Of a stretch of DNA of 64,000 bases, positions 37,159 through 48,133 are shown in pieces. A program made the translations under genes and the position numbers. The DNA comes from Crotalaria pallida (lineage: Eukaryota > Streptophyta > Magnoliopsida > Fabales > Fabaceae): contig CM075651.1 of the NCBI GenBank assembly GCA_037953625.1, positions 162,883,501 through 162,947,500 on the forward strand, written 5' to 3'. The stretch's first letter is position 1, and every line of letters starts with the position of its first letter. The notes beneath the pieces were generated by a model. That model made no database searches. It was given only the letters and a program-made list of their open reading frames with translations, and was not told the DNA's origin.

Positions 37159-37760
37159 CATAATCTATTCTTACCGGCTGTACCAAACATAAACCTGAAA
37201 TTTTCTTAATTTATAAGAGATCAAAGAAATCAATTTTTTATTGAATACTTAAATATTTAAAAAATATTGAACCTATCATCAGCCCTATGCACAATAATAA
37301 AAATAAAGAAAGAAAATAAAAATGGGAATACCCAGAAACGGTGGGAGAGAGACTGAGGAGAGATGGATGATGATGATGAAGAAGAGTTAGAGGATGGGAG
37401 GGCCTGGAAATCAAGAAAATTAAGATCATCGGAAGAAGAAGAAGAAGAGAGAGAGGAGAGGCGAAGAGCGAGTGCCAGCTGGAGCTGATAGCTCTCCTCT
37501 GTTTGCTTGGCCCAGCTCTTTAACGAACCTCCTCCACCAGTACCACCACCACCTTGTTCTTCATCCACCATCATCATCTTCATCTTCATCTTCATCTTCT
37601 TCGGTGCTGCTGCTGTTGTTGTTGTTTGCAATTGCCAATTTCCATTATCATTATCATTATCATTATTATTGTTGAGGCTGAGGGTATCAGATTCGGAAGA
37701 AGAAGTAGTCATGGCAGTCGTAACAGTACATTTGGAATTGCAACTCTCTCTAACTTGCAT
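28151..37760 (-). CDS. CTR1-like Raf-type protein kinase (MAPKKK), 16 exons
   Basis: Exons (high to low): 37760-37332, 34695-34394, 34297-34156, 33918-33815, 33249-33044, 32945-32880, 32634-32494, 32376-32336, 31941-31873, 31734-31634, 31507-31423, 31307-31209, 30040-29972, 29842-29711, 28506-28412, 28226-28151. All have GT..AG borders, all phases agree, and they give 718 residues. The N-terminus contains EESYQLQLALALRLSS and SLSHRFW. An EDR1/CTR1-type regulatory domain follows (about 144-410). The C-terminal kinase domain has GTGSFG (462-467), VAVK with K482, HRDLKSPN with D580, DFG (598-600) and APE, so it looks active. CTR1 of Arabidopsis represses ethylene signalling by phosphorylating EIN2 at ER receptors; the same role here is inferred. 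Odd points: V284 stands where the conserved C-R-H-R-A-L motif has arginine, and the linker before the kinase is short. Start could also be the ATG at 37712. Confidence 0.93.
28680..28800 (-). mobile_element. RTE-LINE 3' tail in a kinase intron
   Basis: On the minus strand it reads 'tttgatccatgcagccaact' and 'gtgggacaaggattgg', then a GTTGTTGTT tail. This is the same ending as the copy at 23330-23615. It lies in the intron between the last two large kinase exons. Confidence 0.6.
30235..30630 (-). mobile_element. RTE-type LINE fragment, antisense to plus, in a kinase intron
   Basis: Phrases such as 'ccaaaccacctaagtgaggt' and 'tacaacaggtgctacc' followed by 'cattcagtcccatacaac' are typical of plant RTE reverse-transcriptase sequence read on the opposite strand. 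It lies in the 1168-bp intron between exons 12 and 13. Confidence 0.55.
35168..35724. mobile_element. hAT-like non-autonomous element in kinase intron 1
   Basis: The left end 'ggctggcaatgaaccaagc' and right end 'gcttgattcatttcaagcc' are imperfect inverted repeats. The flanks 'acattcctaa' and 'acatattcctaa' look like a decayed short target duplication. It is non-coding. The interior has repeated 'aaccgagtttcgaacc'-type phrases. Confidence 0.55.
36015..36437. mobile_element. Small MITE split by a TA-flanked MITE
   Basis: The outer ends 'atgctaatgacacttgttaa' and 'caattgttcttaaagcactt' followed by 'gttagcat' belong to the 'tgctaaca' family. A family B MITE (36072-36340) is nested inside it. Confidence 0.6.
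36072..36340. mobile_element. TA-flanked MITE, family B, nested in kinase intron 1
   Basis: The left end is CTCCCTCCTATCTCTAATAT. The right end is TAATAGAGACCGAAGTAG. TA lies on both sides. Confidence 0.7.
36460..36710. mobile_element. Family A MITE, inverted partial copy
   Basis: It is the reverse complement of 2389-2673 over most of its length ('taccctctcaacttttctt', 'cactcattaatgaacaacaa', 'aataaatgatgcataagaag') and ends 'ataggagggagta'. It lies in intron 1 of the kinase gene. Confidence 0.75.
37109..37157. repeat. AT microsatellite in kinase intron 1
   Basis: A run of TA dinucleotides, about 48 bases, roughly 175 bases downstream of the exon 1 donor in the direction of transcription. 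Confidence 0.95.
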
Positions 37761-38110
37761 TACCCACCCACAAGTGGATTTGCTTTTTCTCCTAACGTTC
37801 TTTCTTAGTCTTTATTACGCTTCTACCTGTGCATCGCACGGGTGCTTCATCATTTTCCAATAATAATTCATTATTTTCTTCCACCGACGTTCTTATTTAC
37901 TTAACACTTTTTAAAATTTTCGACCTTATTAGGGTACTTTAAAAAATATATATTAAATATTCACATTTTCAATACAATTAACCGAATTAATAACTTTATT
38001 AAATCTATCAAGAGGTCTTATATATAAAAAAGGCGGAGGGTCCACTGCAATAGAGCACCTTCCGTGATTATGGTAGGATAAAAACGATATAACATATATA
38101 TCATGTGCTA
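37761..38110. other. Kinase upstream region
   Basis: This is the promoter side of the CTR1-like gene. At 37818-37840 the sequence 'acctgtgcatcgcacgggtg' resembles the hairpin at Helitron 3' ends, in reverse orientation, but the CTAG terminus is not intact. No gene is visible. Confidence 0.45.
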
Positions 38111-38377
38111 CCTCAGTCTGTATATAAGATCCTATGAAGATTTTATTTTGTTTTTATTTATAAGATCCTATACCAATTTTCAATGATAATTAATGACTTT
38201 TTTCCACAAATAATCTTATTTACTTAACACTTTTTAAATTCTCAATATTATTAATAGAGGTGATTTTTAAAATACATATCAAATATTCACATTTCCAACA
38301 CAATTAACTAAATTAACCAACTTTCTTAATGGAAGTGAAATTTACCGAAAGTGTCTTATATATAGGGACAAATAGAG
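38111..38377. mobile_element. TA-flanked MITE, family D
   Basis: The left end CCTCAGTCTGTATATAAGAT and right end CTTATATATAGGGACAAAT followed by AGAG are degenerate but match the family D body ('atcaaatattcacatttcca'). TA lies on both sides. Confidence 0.65.
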
Positions 38378-38381
38378 TATA

Positions 38382-38661
38382 TTCTTTCCTGTTTCAAATA
38401 TAAGAAAAAAGATTAACTTCACATTTATTTTATTTATTAATAAAGTTAATTAAGTGCATTTAATTTTCTCGAATTCATTAAAAAATCGACTACTTTGTGA
38501 AACATGCATTGCATTACGAATAAAACATAAATTAAATAATATAACCCCTTTATTGAGATATTTTAGTAATGATTGTATTGAATATAAAATGTTAGTTAAA
38601 TTTTGCTTATATTTAAGATTACTAATCTGGTGTTTTTTCTTATACTTTAGACCGAAAGAAG
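38382..38661. mobile_element. TA-flanked MITE, family B, adjacent copy
   Basis: The left end is TTCTTTCCTGTTTCAAATAT and the right end is TACTTTAGACCGAAAGAAG. It sits next to the preceding element with only a few bases between. Confidence 0.6.
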
Positions 38662-40858
38662 TATGTGATATCATTATCTTATTTTGCTATCTCATCAAAC
38701 TCTCGATAATAATAAGAGAAATTATCATATATTTCTTCTTTCTTATCTGTTTCACCAAAGAGCCCTTATAGTATTAACGAATTGAGTGTGATAAAAATTT
38801 AAAGGAAAAAAAAAGAAGAGGGGGAAAAAGGGATATAAATTATTTTTTTTAAAAAAAAAAAGGTGGGATAGTATAATGGAGTGGGATGGAAAGGGAAATG
38901 GAGTGAAAGAGCGTGCATGAAAGAGTGGATAATAGCATCGGATAGGAAGAGGAAGGAGAAAAAATGTGAAAAGAGGAAAAGAGAGGAAGTAATTGTGGGT
39001 AGGTAAAGTTAATCCTAACATTTTTGGAAAAGAAATGAGAAGAGAAATATGGATCAATAAATTTACTATTATGTAAATTATTGGAATTTTTTTAATTAAT
39101 TACGTATTGTTATAAAACAAAATCACAAAATTACTTTTAAACTTCAACCAATATTCATTGTATTTCTTTTTAATATAATAAAAATTTAGGTGAGTTGAAC
39201 AGGGGCTTACCAAGGTCAGAACAGGCTTCCAAGCTCAACGAGTACTTACACAGACACTTACAGATTATCCACCAACATCATTTTCACATCGATAAAATTC
39301 AAACTCTGGAATTTTTCACAACTTCATATTAAACCCTTATCAACTAAGAAAATAGTTGTTGACGTATTCATTGTATTGTTCATTAAACAGTATGAAAATA
39401 GACTCAAAACGACATTGTTCAATGAACATTGACCGTCCCAGCTCCCACACATACGAAGCAACACACTTAATTAACATTTTTCATTACCGAAACCCACTTC
39501 CAGCTCTATAGATCCACATTCAACATTTATGCTGCAAGTCTCATGCTTAGTATTGGATTGGGATTTAGAGAAGGAAAAGGAGAGGTGAATGGCGATGATG
39601 TGGGTTAGAATGGTAGTGAAGGAGATGGTGCCACTGCCGTGGTGATGGTGGTAAATGACACCATAAAAGGAACCTAAATTGGAGTTAAGAGATGACTCGA
39701 TGAGGGTGAGATGAGATTTTCGGAAATGATTATAATTTTACGCAATAATTCTTTGCAAGCCTCAATGCCAGATTCCAATTTAAAAATGGCAATAACAATT
39801 AACAAATCTCAACACAACAGTAGTACTTTTTTAAAAAATTACTATTAGAATAATAATTTTATAATAAAAGAAATATTATTAGCTTAAAGATGAGACATCC
39901 TCACACCTCACTCGACAAAAAGTAACATAGAAAAAAACTACCAGACAGCCATGTAGCAAAGTACGACAACCTTTCTGGATAGCTACCAAAGAAATACCAC
40001 TACAAAACTCGAACTCGTGAAGAACATCACAGTAATGCCAAAAGAGTGACCCTGGCTATCACAAACAAAATCCAGAGATGAAAATGGGTCAATTGAAGAT
40101 TCTCTGTTTTTCCATTCCAACCAAATACATCAAAGAATACCAAAAACAACACTAGCACAGTTTTAGCAACATTGTGTGTCAAAACACCTAAATTTGGTAA
40201 GCTGAAAAGTATGCACGTCAGAGGCAGATCCAAAACACTTCAAAGATCCAAACAATCTACTCCAGACTCCAGAGTTACTTTTACCATCAAGCAATGTAGA
40301 AAGAAATTCGACTTGCTTTCAGAATCTAAAACACGCATCATGCATATATTAAGAGACAACGCAGTCAAAGGTTTGCACTTCTAGAACATGTCATTGGTGT
40401 TGAGAAAAGCAGTCATGAAACATAAGGTTTTAACCTTTAGCTGAGCTTTGTACTTCTAAATAGGTTTTTCCAAGGGAAAACTATCTTATTTTGAGGAATA
40501 CTCGATAATTGAAAAAATGATTTACATTTGTACACTCTTGAAGGATCCACTACCCAAGCTCTAGAATTGGGGAAAGAAGAGAGATCAAAACAATCAGATA
40601 GAACCAAAACATACATTAGCTCATTAACCTTGTGGACAAATTTATGAACGAAGGTTCCAAGGTGACTTATCTTGATTGAAAATAACACAGCAAAATAAAC
40701 AAGCTACAAAAAATGCTCAAGCCTGTTTCTTGAATAGAATTGAAGTACTGTTGAGAAAACTATGGGATTCACTCGTCATGAATGACAAAAATAGGTCTCC
40801 GTGAGACAAGTCTAATTCGTATCATCAATGCAACTGAGATTCTTATAGCACAAAACTT
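38662..40858. other. Intergenic DNA between kinase and OTU genes
   Basis: No coding gene was recognised. About 38800-39020 is purine-rich. About 39540-39720 is GC-richer with 'ggtgatggtgg' phrases. The end next to 40858 is likely the OTU 3' untranslated region. Confidence 0.5.
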
Positions 40859-43417
40859 CTATGTGTTTATTAACGGGCAACGTTGATCGGATAAGGTTTC
40901 TAAGATGTCATAGTGACCATACCCATGAAATAGCACATTGATGGCTAGCTCTTTTTCTTTCTTATTATATTCTTCACCATACTTGGCTATGTTTACCAAG
41001 TCGCCAGAGCTTCGGTCTCTCATGAAGACTGATATGGGTGTCCTGAGAAGTTATGAAGAGTATTAAACAAATAGTAATGGCAAGTTAAATACAAAATTAA
41101 AGTTGTTGTAGCTTGCATGGCAATTGCAAGTTCCATATCTGACAATCAAATATGCATACTACAATTTGTTAAAACAAAAATTTATGAAATTGTTTTCACA
41201 TATCAATTCAGAATCTAGGTAATACGCAATGCGTAACTTTCAAGTATTTTTATATCTATTAGTCCTCCATCTTATTCACAACCATGCGCAAAAAAAAATT
41301 AAATAAATAATAAGCATATGTTCCAAAGTTTAGTCACCAATCTTTCTTTCTTATGCCTTAGGATGTAGTTATTGGAAGAAGTCATGGCTACCATCTCATG
41401 TCAAATGCAAGTAAAGACTAAAAGATAACTAGAAGTAAGCAAAAAAATATGATTCTAAAACTCACTTTAAAACATGAGAAGCCATCAGCAGCTCAGGTTC
41501 CCCACCCCATACAAAAGGTTGTTGAATTCTCTCCACATATGCATCAAAATCCCCTTCTATAAACCTACACACATGAGAGATAATGGCCGATTCACTAAAA
41601 GCATAATAGCCAAAAAAAAATGGTGCATTCCAGAGTTACAAAGCTTATACCATTCTGTTTCCTCACGCCTTCTCCGTAACTCATCAACAACCTGTCACAA
41701 TATCAATAAGATTAAAAAGCAAATATAGTCTAGGAAGTATGAGCATCACACATTGTATTTCAACGTGTCCAATATATAGCAAAAAGATCTTACCTGAGCT
41801 CTAAGTTCATCAGCAAGTTCACGTTGGCGATTTTCATCAGGAGCCTCTTCACCATGTATTAAGCAGGCTCCATGAGCTATTGCTCTAAATAGGCACCGAC
41901 CATCAGCAAGTACACCTGCATCATTTATTCAATGAGTTAATTATGAACTAAAACTAACTCACCCTATAAAGCCTAAATTAAGTTCATGGTCTCTGTGCTA
42001 AACAGAAAGAACAAACACAACTTTTTAGCCCAGAAAAACAAGTATGAAGAAAGGCATCGGAACAAGCATACTTCAACCTGATCACTCAAAATGACCCATC
42101 AAATCAAAGTTGAATAAAAAAAAGAGGTAAACTTTCTCATTTTTTTCAATGGTCATGGGGCAGATTTAATAGGTCTGAAAACATCAAAACTTTAAACATA
42201 AACATTGGCTACACAATAAAAACATCATACAATACTAGCATCTTACCTTACACGTCGAGGTAAAAAACATACGAAACTTAGAGGTGTTCTAACAAGGACA
42301 TAACATGTGCAACAACTTAACAATAATATTTTCATTAGAAACAGTAACACAGACACCTAGCAGCACCTAAGTTCATAAATCATCCATTAAACATAAAAAA
42401 AACCGAAAAATCTCTTCTTACAATGGTTATCAACATTGTCACCAACAAACAGTAATAAAATAACAATGAAAATCAAAATCAAAATAACGCCAAAATTGTC
42501 ACTTTGATATGTAGTTTCACTTTCAGTCCTGAGATTTCAGAAATTCTGTTTTAATCCCTGAAATTGTAAAACATACTTGAGGCTTTGTTTAAGCTAAACC
42601 GAATTGCTTACCATTTGTCTCTACTCTCTAATTCGATTTTAATGCTAACGAAAACTAACACGTGTCCCTTAAAAAAAATGAACATTTTCTTTATACAAAT
42701 CTAAATTAGATACAGTAATAAAAAAAATAAAAAAAAAAAGTATTGCTAACCAGTGCCCTAAGGCATTGGTTAAGGAATCCATTAAGGGCATTGAAAATCT
42801 AAGACCACTAATTCTCGATGTTTTATATTCAACATTTTCCAAGCTCTTTTGCTTCTTTAACCAATGTCCTAATGGCACTTTTTAGCATTTAAAAAAAAAA
42901 GAGAGAGAGAGAGAGAGAACCTACCCTTGACTTTGTAATCAGCAGACTCATTTGGTTCAACGCAACCACCAGAACCTTTCAAATCTCCACCGCCAGCATC
43001 GCTATCGTGCTCCGCCAGCGGCACCTCGTTATTCACGTCAACCAAAAGCAACGGAGGCGCGAGGCAGGCGCAGACGCCGAACAGCAACCAAGCGGAGTCA
43101 GGGCGGTGGAGCCACCTAGCAGGTCTGGCATCCCAGGCGGCGTTCCACGACCCCTCCCCTCTCAGCTCGGTGGAGCTCCGGCGGATACCGCCGCGGAGGA
43201 CTGATCCAGCATTAGAGGGGAGTACGACATGCCAGATGGAGGCAGCGCCGCCGCACGAGCCGCCGAGAGTGCATGCGCTGGAGTGGTGGCGGCGGCCATC
43301 GGCGGCGGCGGAATGGGAGAAGTGGAGGGATGAAGCGGTGTTGAAGCGGGGAGAGTGATGGTTGAGGAAGAGGGAGAGGAACGAAGGCTTGGGACGAGTG
43401 CAGAGTGCAGCAAGCAT
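40859..43417 (-). CDS. OTU-domain cysteine protease (deubiquitinase-like), 5 exons
   Basis: Exons (high to low): 43417-42925, 41915-41794, 41691-41651, 41564-41466, 41042-40859. All have GT..AG borders, the phases agree, and they give 312 residues. The catalytic start of the OTU domain is V-L-A-D-G-R-C-L-F-R, with D169 and the nucleophile C172. Conserved OTU blocks follow (APDENRQRELADELRAQ, EETEWFIEGDFDAYVERI, VWGGEPELLMASHVL), then GYGHYDIL with the catalytic histidine H295. OTU proteases remove ubiquitin from proteins. The sequence resembles the plant OTU3/OTU4 group. The first exon is GC-rich and low in conservation, with an N-terminus rich in Ser, Arg, His and few acids that could target an organelle. 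The role is inferred from the family. Confidence 0.93.
42744..42890. mobile_element. Small MITE in OTU intron 1
   Basis: 'ttgctaaccagtgccctaag' with 'gcattggttaag' on the left mirrors 'ctttaaccaatgtcctaatg' with 'gcactttttagcat' on the right. A GA run (42900-42918) follows beside the donor site. Confidence 0.6.
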
Positions 43418-43733
43418 GAGAGAAGAAGAAATAAGAGTGGTCGGAGGCTAACGTGCGCGATGGTGGGTGGAGATGTTTATCGTGCGCACCCCATCGTCGT
43501 GAGGGGTAGCGGTAGCAGTAGCAGCAGAAGCGTGGAGTTAGAGAAGTTTGAGATATTCGAAATCAGAGTTTGGGGTTGGTGAGGTTTTTTTTTGTGACGG
43601 CGAAGCCTTTTCTTTATTTATTCCTCTATCATTTTATTTTACTATTTTTTAAACAATGTCAAGGAGACGGAGAAAGTGTAAAGTAATGATGGAAGAGTTT
43701 AACATGTGCACTATCGGTATATCGTTTATTTTT
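43418..43733. promoter_or_regulatory. Upstream region of the OTU gene
   Basis: This 316-bp stretch is GC-rich next to the gene and then AT-rich. It is the likely promoter and 5' untranslated region. No TATA box could be fixed with confidence. Confidence 0.4.
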
Positions 43734-43746
43734 ATTATTTTTATTT

Positions 43747-43893
43747 TTTTTTACACCAATCGGTACTCAACTGAGCTCGCACTAAGCGGTAGGGTCTCCC
43801 AGCAAGGGTGGCTCCATAGCCAAGGCTCGAACTCGAGACATGTTGGTTAAGGGACCAAGTGAGCTACCACTTGACCAATCTCACGTTGGTTGT
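43747..43893 (-). mobile_element. SINE with exact 13-bp target duplication
   Basis: ATTATTTTTATTT flanks it at 43734-43746 and 43894-43906. A T run at the left is the reverse-strand poly(A) tail. The B-box-like phrase 'ctcgagttcgagcc' is read on the minus strand. It shares 'gggaccaagtgagctaccac' with the SINE at 47947. Confidence 0.85.
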
Positions 43894-43906
43894 ATTATTT
43901 TTATTT

Positions 43907-44264
43907 AGAAATCAATAACCATACATCTTTGGATGGTGAATGATACGCTGACAGTGTAAAAAACCTTTACACAATCAATGTACAAACTATTTTCTCATGA
44001 AAAAATGAATATTGTGTTCGCGTAAGTCAGCTTAGTTGATAATGCATGGACACCTATGTAACTTAGGCCAGAATTTTCTTAAATTTGGATAGACATCTTA
44101 AAAAATTAGGATTTCTTGAAAACAATGCATTTAATAGTTGTTATACTACTTTGATTGAAGAAGGGTCCTTTCGTTATACTTATTCAAAGTGGATGGGTTT
44201 TTATACTAATTGCTATCACCTGGAGCACCAAGCTATGCACATATTCAATTCGTTAATTTTTCTT
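43907..44264. other. Intergenic DNA
   Basis: No gene or repeat was recognised; the open frame at 44085-44291 has no domain. Confidence 0.45.
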
Positions 44265-45463
44265 TTACTAAATTATTATTTTGATCCTTAAATTTGTACC
44301 AAAATTTACCTTGGTCCCCAAATTTTTTTAAAAAAATTGCTTTTTAGTCCATTAAATTGTAAACTGTTACTCGATTTAGTTCATCGGTTACATCGTTGTT
44401 TATGTTCATTAATGAGAAACTGACGTGGCCCGTTAATTGGCCGTGGCTTAAAAAAATATTAAAAATTTAATGCAAAATTAATAAATAATATTAAAAAAAA
44501 ACTTAGTCTTGTACATCTTTCTACTTTTTCACCAACATTAAGCTACAATCAACATCAATAGATATTCCTCAATTACATCCATAACCTAAAACCTTCAATC
44601 TAATTTTTCAACCAGCTCTTTCATTCTCTCTCCTCGCATCCTCTTCATCTCACCCTCAATCCGAATCATCCTCAATCACCAAAGTGACTATCGATTCTCC
44701 TTATTCACTACAGCACCATCAATCCTTCCTCTTCAGTCTCAACTTTATCAATTATGTTTCTCAAGCTCGTCCTTTTGCACTATTGCCCTAAACAACCACA
44801 TAAATTAGAATATGATTGTCGTCGTCGTTGCTGCCTTTGGAAGATGGCCCGACATAATGAATTTGTTCTCCTTTATGTTTTAACATGTTTTGAGTTTGTT
44901 TTGTTTTATTTAACCCGATTTAATTCGTTTTAAAATCACCCCCGCCTTCATTTTTGGTCTTCCATTTATCATGAGCTTGTTTTCATTCTCCTTTATGTGC
45001 AGGTTTGTTATGAGTTGGTTTAAGTTATGTTAAATGCAAATTTTACTTCAGTTCATTTGTGATGTTGATTCAATTTGATTGGGTATTTTGATTTTTAATT
45101 TTTTTTGTTTAACCATTACTGTAAATCTAAAAAATAGTCATTGATGTTGATTGTGGTTTGATGTTAATAAAGAAGAAGAAAAATGTGTAAGATTATGGGG
45201 ACTTTTTTTATTTTTAATATTTTTTAACCACCCAAAATGACAACGTTTTGACCTAAACGTCATCCTTTTGACCTGAATGATGTCGTTTAAGCCATTTAAC
45301 GAGTCACGTCAGCTTGCCATTAACAGACATGAACGACGACATAGTTGAGGGACTAATGTAAGTAACAATTTATAAATTGAGGGATGAAAAACAATTTCTT
45401 TAATTTTGGGAACTAAAATCAACGTTGAGTGCAAATTTAGGAACTAAAATGACAAATTAATCT
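44265..45463. mobile_element. Long-TIR element with unrecognised interior
   Basis: Arms of about 200 bp pair: left 'tttttagtccattaaattgt' near 44342 and right 'acaatttataaattgaggga' near 45366; also left 'gacgtggcccgttaa' and right 'ttaacgagtcacgtc'. The 600-bp interior (about 44520-45180) is not repetitive, with a pyrimidine-rich stretch like a 5' leader, and may be a captured host fragment that I do not recognise. The ends are approximate. Confidence 0.65.
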
Positions 45464-45770
45464 TATTTTATTTGTTATTACATTTTTTTTACCCTCAAAG
45501 ACACTCTTAAACAGCATAAGAAAAAACCCCCATGAAATGGTCACCACAAAAGTAGTTTTTTCAGGATCACAATCACCCAACAAAGTAATTTTCAAGTTCA
45601 CTAAATTTGAATTTGTGTCATACTTTTATCACCGTGTGGTATTCTTGCATGAACTCTTCCTCTAAATCTCTATAATGGCTACCGAAAAAGTGAAAAATCG
45701 CGGAGCTGCTCTCTCCTTTAGTTTGCTTGTTTTCAAAAAAATAAATCACAAGCTTATTCTTTATGATACT

Positions 45771-45965
45771 TTTTTTTTGGCTTTCGCAGGTGGTGTCTGA
45801 GCTTTCGCACTTTGGCGGCTCAACTAAATCCACCCCGACCCTACGGAACTCCACTTTGTGGACAAGGGTCTCCCAACGCGTGCCTCTTCGTTCCCATGAG
45901 TGTCAAACTCGAGACCTCATGGTTAAGGGACCTAGTGAGTTGCCACTAGACCAACAGCACGTTGA
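45771..45965 (-). mobile_element. SINE with 17-bp target duplication
   Basis: TTATTCTTTATGATACT (45754-45770) and TTATTCCTTATGATACT (45966-45982) flank it, with one mismatch. The left T run is the tail, and the tRNA-like head is at the right ('gtcaaactcgagacctcatg', 'gggacctagtgagttgccac'). Confidence 0.88.
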
Positions 45966-46137
45966 TTATTCCTTATGATACTGAAAGTATTATTGAATAT
46001 ATATTTGAATAGTTTCATTTTCATATTTTTCTAAAGTATTTTTATAATTTTAAAGATATATATTTCGCTAATTTTGACATGCAAAAATGAAGTACTAAAT
46101 AATTTTGAATTTTGAGAAATTTATCATAAACAATTTA

Positions 46138-46376
46138 CTTCATCCGTCCCACAAAGATGGTAAAAAATGGCTAAATTTTTTGTCTCAAACTATAGTTAAA
46201 ATAATTAATGAAAAGTTTAGAAATTGTAATTTTTGAATTATGATTGGTTGATTCATGCAAAATGCATTAAATTAATTATTTGATAATTGGTTAATGTGTT
46301 AGACAAACCATTAAACGCATGTCTCCTTAATTTTTGACTTTTAAATTTTTTAACCATCCTTATGTGATGGAGAGAG
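46138..46376. mobile_element. TA-flanked MITE
   Basis: The left end CTTCATCCGTCCCACAAAGA and right end TATGTGATGGAGAGAG are imperfect inverted repeats, with TA flanks. Confidence 0.6.
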
Positions 46377-47157
46377 TAATCATAAAAACTTTTAATTCAA
46401 TTATTGATTCGATTAAATTTGATTTGATATAAATTATAAGCGACATACTTATAATTAATGCTTATCAAATTAGGCACCAAATCACTGGTGGTTAAAATAT
46501 ACAACGTGTATATTATTTTTATCATTTATTTTTCCTCGTCTATGAACTTTTCATTAATTTACGTAGGGTGCGTGATCCTTCTCTCCACGTCAGTTGTTGG
46601 GAACAAATTCGAATAGTTCAGTTCCAATACGAATCTAAATGAGCATATGCCTATGGCTATGCGTTGCCCAAATGGCCAAACCCATGAGCCTTTGCTATTT
46701 TTCTGTTTCTCAAGTTCCAATTTGGTATGGTGAGTGTGACACTGACAGCCACTACCATATTCAACAAAGCAACCAATAAGAAATCAAACCCACGTGTTAC
46801 AATTGAATAACACAAATTATACTGTACTTTTTTGTTTTTGATAAGCATAACATAAATTATAGGAGTACTATTCTTCGATTATATCTGTAAGTTGGTTTTT
46901 TTAGAAAAAATAATTCTATTTTATTTATAAGCTATTTTTTAAAAAATTTATCATATTTAAAAGTCGATTTTTATTTTTATAAGCTACATTTATTATTTTT
47001 TTCTTATTTGTTAATATTTGTTCGTTAATGTGAAATAATATATTTATGAAATTTTTAATATAAGTTTAATTGAGAAAAATTATAATGTTAAAGTACCATT
47101 TAAAGTTTCAAAAAATATAGTAATTATTCTCGTTGACCCATGTAATGTAGTTAAGTA
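46377..47157. other. Intergenic DNA
   Basis: About 46560-46830 is less AT-rich and might be an old gene relic, but no domain could be read in any frame. The rest is AT-rich. Confidence 0.4.
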
Positions 47158-47416
47158 CTCCCTCTATTCTTATATATAAAATCATTTTGAAACTTTGTTT
47201 TTCATTGTTAAATTTTTTTATTAATTTTTAATGATAATTAATTATTTGTTTTCACAAAATTCATATTTACTCAATATTTTACAATTTTAATAATATTTAT
47301 AAGGATAATTTGAAAAAAAAATCAAATATTCATATTTCTAATAAAATTAATTAAATTAAACAATTTACTTAATAACGTAAATTTGATCATCAAATCTTAC
47401 ATTTAGAGAAATGAAG
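47158..47416. mobile_element. TA-flanked MITE, family D, decayed
   Basis: The left end is CTCCCTCTATTCTTATATAT and the right end is CATTTAGAGAAATGAAG. TA lies on both sides. The body is AT-rich. Confidence 0.6.
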
Positions 47417-47551
47417 TAGATCTAGTGCATTCCAAACAAGGGAAGAGAAAATAGCCTTACGAGGCTTGGGACGATGATGGCAATGTAAGTCTCTGAGCAT
47501 GATGACTTTTTTAAAATGTTAAACAAACATCTGTATGAGATATCAGGATGG

Positions 47552-47641
47552 GACACATGCCTTTTTAGGTAAAAATTGGTGGATCATGTAAGAAAGAGAA
47601 ACTGCAGGATCCACCAATTTTTGCCTAAAAAGGAAGGTGTC
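47552..47641. repeat. Perfect-stem-like hairpin of about 35 bp per arm
   Basis: The left arm 'cctttttaggtaaaaattgg' with 'tggatc' pairs with the right arm 'gatccaccaatttttgccta' with 'aaaagg'. The pairing extends to the outer 'gacac'/'gtgtc'. The loop is about 18 bases. It directly precedes the Cassandra-type LTR start. Confidence 0.8.
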
Positions 47642-47642
47642 T

Positions 47643-47946
47643 TGTAACATCCGGGCTGATGAGGGCGGGGAGTGATCGCCGGTGCAAGAGACACGAAAAA
47701 GGAGCAGCTCTTGGCAAGGCTTCTAAGGGAGGGGTACATGAATGAACCGACACACCGGAATGAGAGGGTGATCCCGAGAATGTGTAGGAATGGGACTACA
47801 TAGTACGGGAAGGCTTAAATGAATTGATTAGTACTACAAGATGCATCTTCTTTTAGATAGTCCATCACATAAGAACTCCATGATTAAGCTGCTTGACTTG
47901 GGGTAATTATGGGATGGGTGACCTCCTGGGAAATGTGCGAGTCGGA
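47643..47946 (+). mobile_element. Cassandra-type TRIM LTR, solo or truncated
   Basis: It begins TGTAACATCCGGGCTGA and contains a 5S-rRNA-derived block (47861-47935) with 'aagaactccatgattaagc' and 'gggatgggtgacctcctggg'. That block is the hallmark of Cassandra terminal-repeat retrotransposons. No partner LTR or internal primer-binding region was seen. The right side is interrupted by a SINE. Confidence 0.7.
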
Positions 47947-48133
47947 TTTTTTTTCGCTGATCGGTATCCAGATCTAGTTTATTCAGAATCCGACTCATTC
48001 GGTTCGATCCAACTGAGCTCACACTAAGCGATAGGCGTCTCCCAGCGGGAGTTACTCCATACTCAAGACTCGAACTTGAGATCATTGATTAATCATTAAG
48101 GGACCAAGTGAGCTACCACTTAACCAACTCCAC
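47947..48133 (-). mobile_element. SINE in reverse orientation
   Basis: A T run (47947-47954) is the tail. The body shares 'ctgagctcacactaagcg' and 'gggaccaagtgagctaccac' with the SINE at 43747. It is inserted just after the 5S-like block. No clean target duplication was found. Confidence 0.7.

Noticed and set aside
37818..37840. Third Helitron 3' end upstream of the kinase gene
   Set aside because: The hairpin resembles one, but the CTAG end is not intact and no matching 5' end was found; noted only in the region entry.
37472..37863. Open frames on the plus strand across kinase exon 1
   Set aside because: They are shadows of the low-complexity Ser/Asn-rich first exon on the minus strand.
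43007..43582. Plus-strand open frames opposite OTU exon 1
   Set aside because: GC-rich first exons lack stops on both strands; the minus-strand frame joins the conserved OTU exons in phase.
47861..47935. Possible 5S rRNA gene
   Set aside because: Only the central and 3' part of 5S is present and diverged, within an LTR-like sequence starting TGTAACATCC.
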